Source: Bacteroidales bacterium (GTDB taxonomy: Bacteria; Bacteroidota; Bacteroidia; Bacteroidales; 4484-276). Taken from it: a DNA stretch of 54,192 nucleotides. The translations under genes were made by a program, and so were the position numbers. Below the pieces are notes generated by a model. It did no database searches. It was not told where the DNA came from and saw only the letters and a program-made list of their open reading frames with translations. Shown one piece after another: positions 51,528 to 54,192 of the stretch (the stretch's first letter is position 1; each line of letters starts with the position of its first letter). Where the stretch lies: NCBI GenBank assembly GCA_035647615.1, contig DASRND010000033.1:1-54192 (forward strand). The letters run 5' to 3'.

Positions 51528-54192
51528 TTAATTCAGGATGATTCGCTCCACCTTTGTAAAAGTACCTGTGGTAATTCTCAAATGATAAATCCCGCGGGGG
51601 AGGTTTCCAAGATCGAGTTGCGTCTGGGCTTCTTCGAGTTTCTGGCGTAGCATCATCTGTCCGTTTTGGTTGGTAACAATCACGCTGGCATCGCGCAACG
51701 AAATATTGCCCAGTGCAATGGTGAGTTCACCGCGGGTCGGATTAGGATATACTTTAATTTGAGCGGCATCTGCGGAAGTTTGGTTTTCTATTCCGGTAGC
51801 ACAGGCGGCCGCGTGATCAACTACCGAAATTCCATTTTCCACAAAATAACCATCTGATGCGTTGCGGCTGGCAAAGGTGACTTCCAGTTCTGATTCAGCA
51901 TTTTCGAGCTGACGCAGTGATCTAAATTTAACGAGTTCGCCTACGTCCATGCCTTTGGCAAATTCGTCGGTATTGTCGGCGCCAAACACAACAAGCGAGT
52001 TGGTATATTGCATTTTATCTACCTGCATCACGCCCATACAATCACCTTTTACGTCGAAAGCGCCAATGATGTCGCCATCGGTAAATCCGGCCAAAGCCTC
52101 TCGGGTAAAGCCAAAAACGTGGGTAATCGGTGTGGCGGTAATCATCGGCCAGGGCGAAGCCACAGCAGAAGCGGGCAATACCATAGAAGCTTTAAAACCA
52201 TTGCAACCCTGATATTTCATCACGAATGGCGAGGCGTTATTTAAAATAAAATATGCTTTTCCGGGAATCAGGTTGCCAATGGTGTTGATGCCCATCTCCG
52301 GCCAATAAACTCTGGTGCCTGCGATGTCTTTGATCATGGTAATCTGTGGATAGGCAGCAAACTGCTCTACATTTTCCTCACAGGGTGTGTTCACCGGCAG
52401 ATACGACCATCCGGCGGGAATCGTCAGTGCGCTCAGCGGATAGCTTACATTTCCGGAAACGGAAACCTGTCCGCTGTTTTGCATTTTTATTTTATACCCT
52501 TCTGTAATCTCCAGGTTTCCTAATGTATTGATGTTTTGTCCAGGCCAGTATACGCCCGAATTGTTGGCCATCAGAATCATGTCGTTGGCAATGGATGAGA
52601 ATACCGTTTCTAAAGCCGGATTGAACGGAGTAACAAACGATGAAAATCCGCTCCAGCCCTGGGGAATGGTGAGTTGCTGCGCATAAGGCTGCAGCAGTGT
52701 TACTGTAGATACCTGGCTCACTACTATGCCACATTCGTTATTAAATACAGCCTGATACTCACCCGCATCAGCAGGAATCGCACTAAGAATAAACATGATT
52801 GGGCCGGTTTGTCCGGGAATTACATTGCCATTGGCATACCAGGTATATTGTCCTGGCTGAGCACTGGCTACGTTGAAAATGAGGACAAGACTATTGCCGG
52901 TTTTGAGCAACTGATCGTTCATGCTGCTGGAAGTAACATAAGGAATGTCGATAATCATTTTCACCTGATCTATGGCCATCGAAGTACATGGGCTGATAGA
53001 GCCGGCTGCGATAGTTAGTGTTGCCTCGCGGGCAGCAATATCCTGTGGGCCGGGAATATATACGGGCGAAAGTGAAGAGGTATTATTAAAAGTTCCATCG
53101 CCGGAGGTGCTCCAGGTTATAGTGGTGTAATTTTGAGCGCTGCCGCTAAGCTGCCCACCATCGGAGCATACGATTACGTCAGTACCGGCATTGGCAGTTG
53201 CGTTGCGAGTGATGGTAAGCGTCTTTGTGCTGGTCTTTGGTAGGCTGCATGGGCTAATGGCGGTTGCCTTCAATTTTAGCACCACGCTACCATTGTTTTT
53301 ATCGGCATTACCAGGTGTATAAATAGGCTTTAATGTGGTAGTACTGTTAAAGGTTCCGTCGCCACTGGTAGTCCACAACAATGATCCATAATTGGTAGCA
53401 CTGGCGTTAGAAAGATAATGGGTTTGTGTCTCGCAAATGGTAGCATTGGTACCGGCATTGGCCGCTACGGAACGTTGAATAGTCAGTTGCATGGCATCAC
53501 TTGCAGATCCCACACAGGGAGCGTTTTGCTGTGCGGTAAGTGTCAGTGTTACCGAACCAGTGGTTTTATCAATTGTGCCGGGTGCATATACCGGAGTCAG
53601 TGAGTTAGGATTACTAAAAGTTCCATTGCCGCTGGTAGTCCAAACGAATGAGTTTGTGTATGCCACCGTTCCGCTAAGGGTGTAAGTGTCGGTTTCACAT
53701 ATTTCGGCATCATCACCGGCGCCGGCTGTTGCCTGGCGGATAATGGTGAGCGTTTTTGTGCTGGTCTTGGGCAAGCTGCAAGGACTGATGGCTGTTGCCT
53801 TCAATGTTAGCACCACGCTACCATTGTTTTTATCAGTTACGCCAGGAGTATAGGTAGGTTTAAGTGCGGTGGTACTGCTAAAAGTTCCGTCGCCACTGGT
53901 AGTCCAAAACAATGATCCATAATTGGTAGCACTGGCGTTAGAAAGATAATGGGTTTGTGTCTCGCAAATGGTAGCATTGGTACCGGCATTGGCCGCTACG
54001 GAACGTTGAATGCTTAGCTGCATGGCATCTGAGGCAGATCCCACACAGGGAGCGTTTTGCTGTGCTGAAAGTGTCAGCGTCACCAGACCTGTTATTTTAT
54101 CACTATTGCCAGGCGTATAAACGGGAGTCAATGAGCTTGGGTTATTAAAGGTTCCGTCGCCGCTGGTTGTCCAGCTGAATGAATTTGTGTGC
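51528..54192 (-). CDS. Giant T9SS-secreted repeat protein (C-terminal 888 residues, partial)
   Basis: The frame is open from the window edge to the stop at 51528, so the start lies outside; the nominal start at 54131 is a TTG inside a repeat. About 390 residues consist of alternating domains of about 85-90 residues: type A (GTNATICETQTHYLSNASATNYGSLFWTTSGDGTF, with PCSLPKTSTKTLTI) and type B (DAEICETDTYTLSG, with PCVGSASDAMQLTIQ). Each carries two cysteines and the WTTSGDGTF core, like PKD/SprB-type adhesin repeats. The A-B pair repeats every 531 bp. An Ig-like domain follows, then two lower-complexity beta-domains (WSGFSSFVTPFNP) and a T9SS sorting domain (KVYPNPTRGELTIAL to ERIILN). A surface adhesin or gliding-type protein is likely. 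Confidence 0.9.
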   Translation of the reverse strand, partial: HTNSFSWTTSGDGTFNNPSSLTPVYTPGNSDKITGLVTLTLSAQQNAPCVGSASDAMQLSIQRSVAANAGTNATICETQTHYLSNASATNYGSLFWTTSGDGTFSSTTALKPTYTPGVTDKNNGSVVLTLKATAISPCSLPKTSTKTLTIIRQATAGAGDDAEICETDTYTLSGTVAYTNSFVWTTSGNGTFSNPNSLTPVYAPGTIDKTTGSVTLTLTAQQNAPCVGSASDAMQLTIQRSVAANAGTNATICETQTHYLSNASATNYGSLLWTTSGDGTFNSTTTLKPIYTPGNADKNNGSVVLKLKATAISPCSLPKTSTKTLTITRNATANAGTDVIVCSDGGQLSGSAQNYTTITWSTSGDGTFNNTSSLSPVYIPGPQDIAAREATLTIAAGSISPCTSMAIDQVKMIIDIPYVTSSSMNDQLLKTGNSLVLIFNVASAQPGQYTWYANGNVIPGQTGPIMFILSAIPADAGEYQAVFNNECGIVVSQVSTVTLLQPYAQQLTIPQGWSGFSSFVTPFNPALETVFSSIANDMILMANNSGVYWPGQNINTLGNLEITEGYKIKMQNSGQVSVSGNVSYPLSALTIPAGWSYLPVNTPCEENVEQFAAYPQITMIKDIAGTRVYWPEMGINTIGNLIPGKAYFILNNASPFVMKYQGCNGFKASMVLPASAVASPWPMITATPITHVFGFTREALAGFTDGDIIGAFDVKGDCMGVMQVDKMQYTNSLVVFGADNTDEFAKGMDVGELVKFRSLRQLENAESELEVTFASRNASDGYFVENGISVVDHAAACATGIENQTSADAAQIKVYPNPTRGELTIALGNISLRDASVIVTNQNGQMMLRQKLEEAQTQLDLGNLPRGIYHLRITTGTFTKVERIILN
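53395..54010 (-). repeat. 531-bp tandem repeat unit in the adhesin gene
   Basis: The stretch 53395-53483 is identical to 53926-54014 over about 88 bp, with the rest of the unit clearly similar (period 531 bp, 177 codons). The array continues past the window edge. Confidence 0.85.

Overview
The window looks like the chromosome of an environmental Bacteroidota bacterium (Bacteroidales/Marinilabiliales-like is an inference). The evidence is: three secreted proteins with type IX secretion (T9SS) C-terminal sorting domains, Bacteroidota -33/-7 promoters (TTTG then TAnnTTTG) before several genes, the lack of clear Shine-Dalgarno sites, and many short palindromic intergenic repeats. No phage, transposase, rRNA or CRISPR is visible.

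Layout. 1-2062: end of a gene, an AT-rich orphan gene, two related inverted-repeat blocks and a truncated copy of a MutS-like gene. 2283-13577: a lipoprotein hydrolase, the intact MutS-like ATPase, a sulfatase, two AT-rich CPBP membrane proteases, a C45 Ntn-hydrolase, a BPL_N lipoprotein, an EamA transporter, an AraC-MGMT fusion and an AT-rich FRG-domain gene. 14030-21688 (minus): a 2003-residue alpha-2-macroglobulin-like protein without thioester motif, then a PspC/LiaF-like envelope pair. 22427-25293: a divergent PHP-like membrane protein coupled to a GT39 glycosyltransferase. 25301-28789 (minus): a complete selenocysteine insertion locus, tRNA-Sec(UCA)-selA-selB. 28908-38689: a GH29 fucosidase, a T9SS protein split by an in-frame UGA, a MacB/LolD-type ABC pair, and a sugar operon (MFS transporter, sugar nucleotidyltransferase, NahK-like kinase). 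39016-46384: three paralogous secreted PEGA plus FGE-sulfatase-fold proteins with diversified C-termini, and a duplicated fragment of the third. 46525-54192: a secreted LPP20-like protein and three minus-strand envelope or secreted proteins, the last an incomplete giant repeat protein.

Two points stand out. First, the T9SS protein at 30318-32108 has one in-frame UGA that forms a Cys-Leu-Ser-Sec (CxxU) motif. The frame stays open through the sorting domain, and the gene lies about 1.5 kb from tRNA-Sec-selA-selB with its own consensus promoter. It is a candidate secreted selenoprotein that ordinary annotation would break in two. Second, the PEGA/FGE paralogs end in C-type-lectin-like tails where variable codons are mostly NNC in two of three genes. 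Each gene is followed, directly or after about 100 bp, by the same 54-bp multi-hairpin element. This resembles target genes of a diversity-generating retroelement, but no reverse transcriptase or template repeat lies in the window. The same genes carry genomic short repeats inserted in frame into two surface loops.
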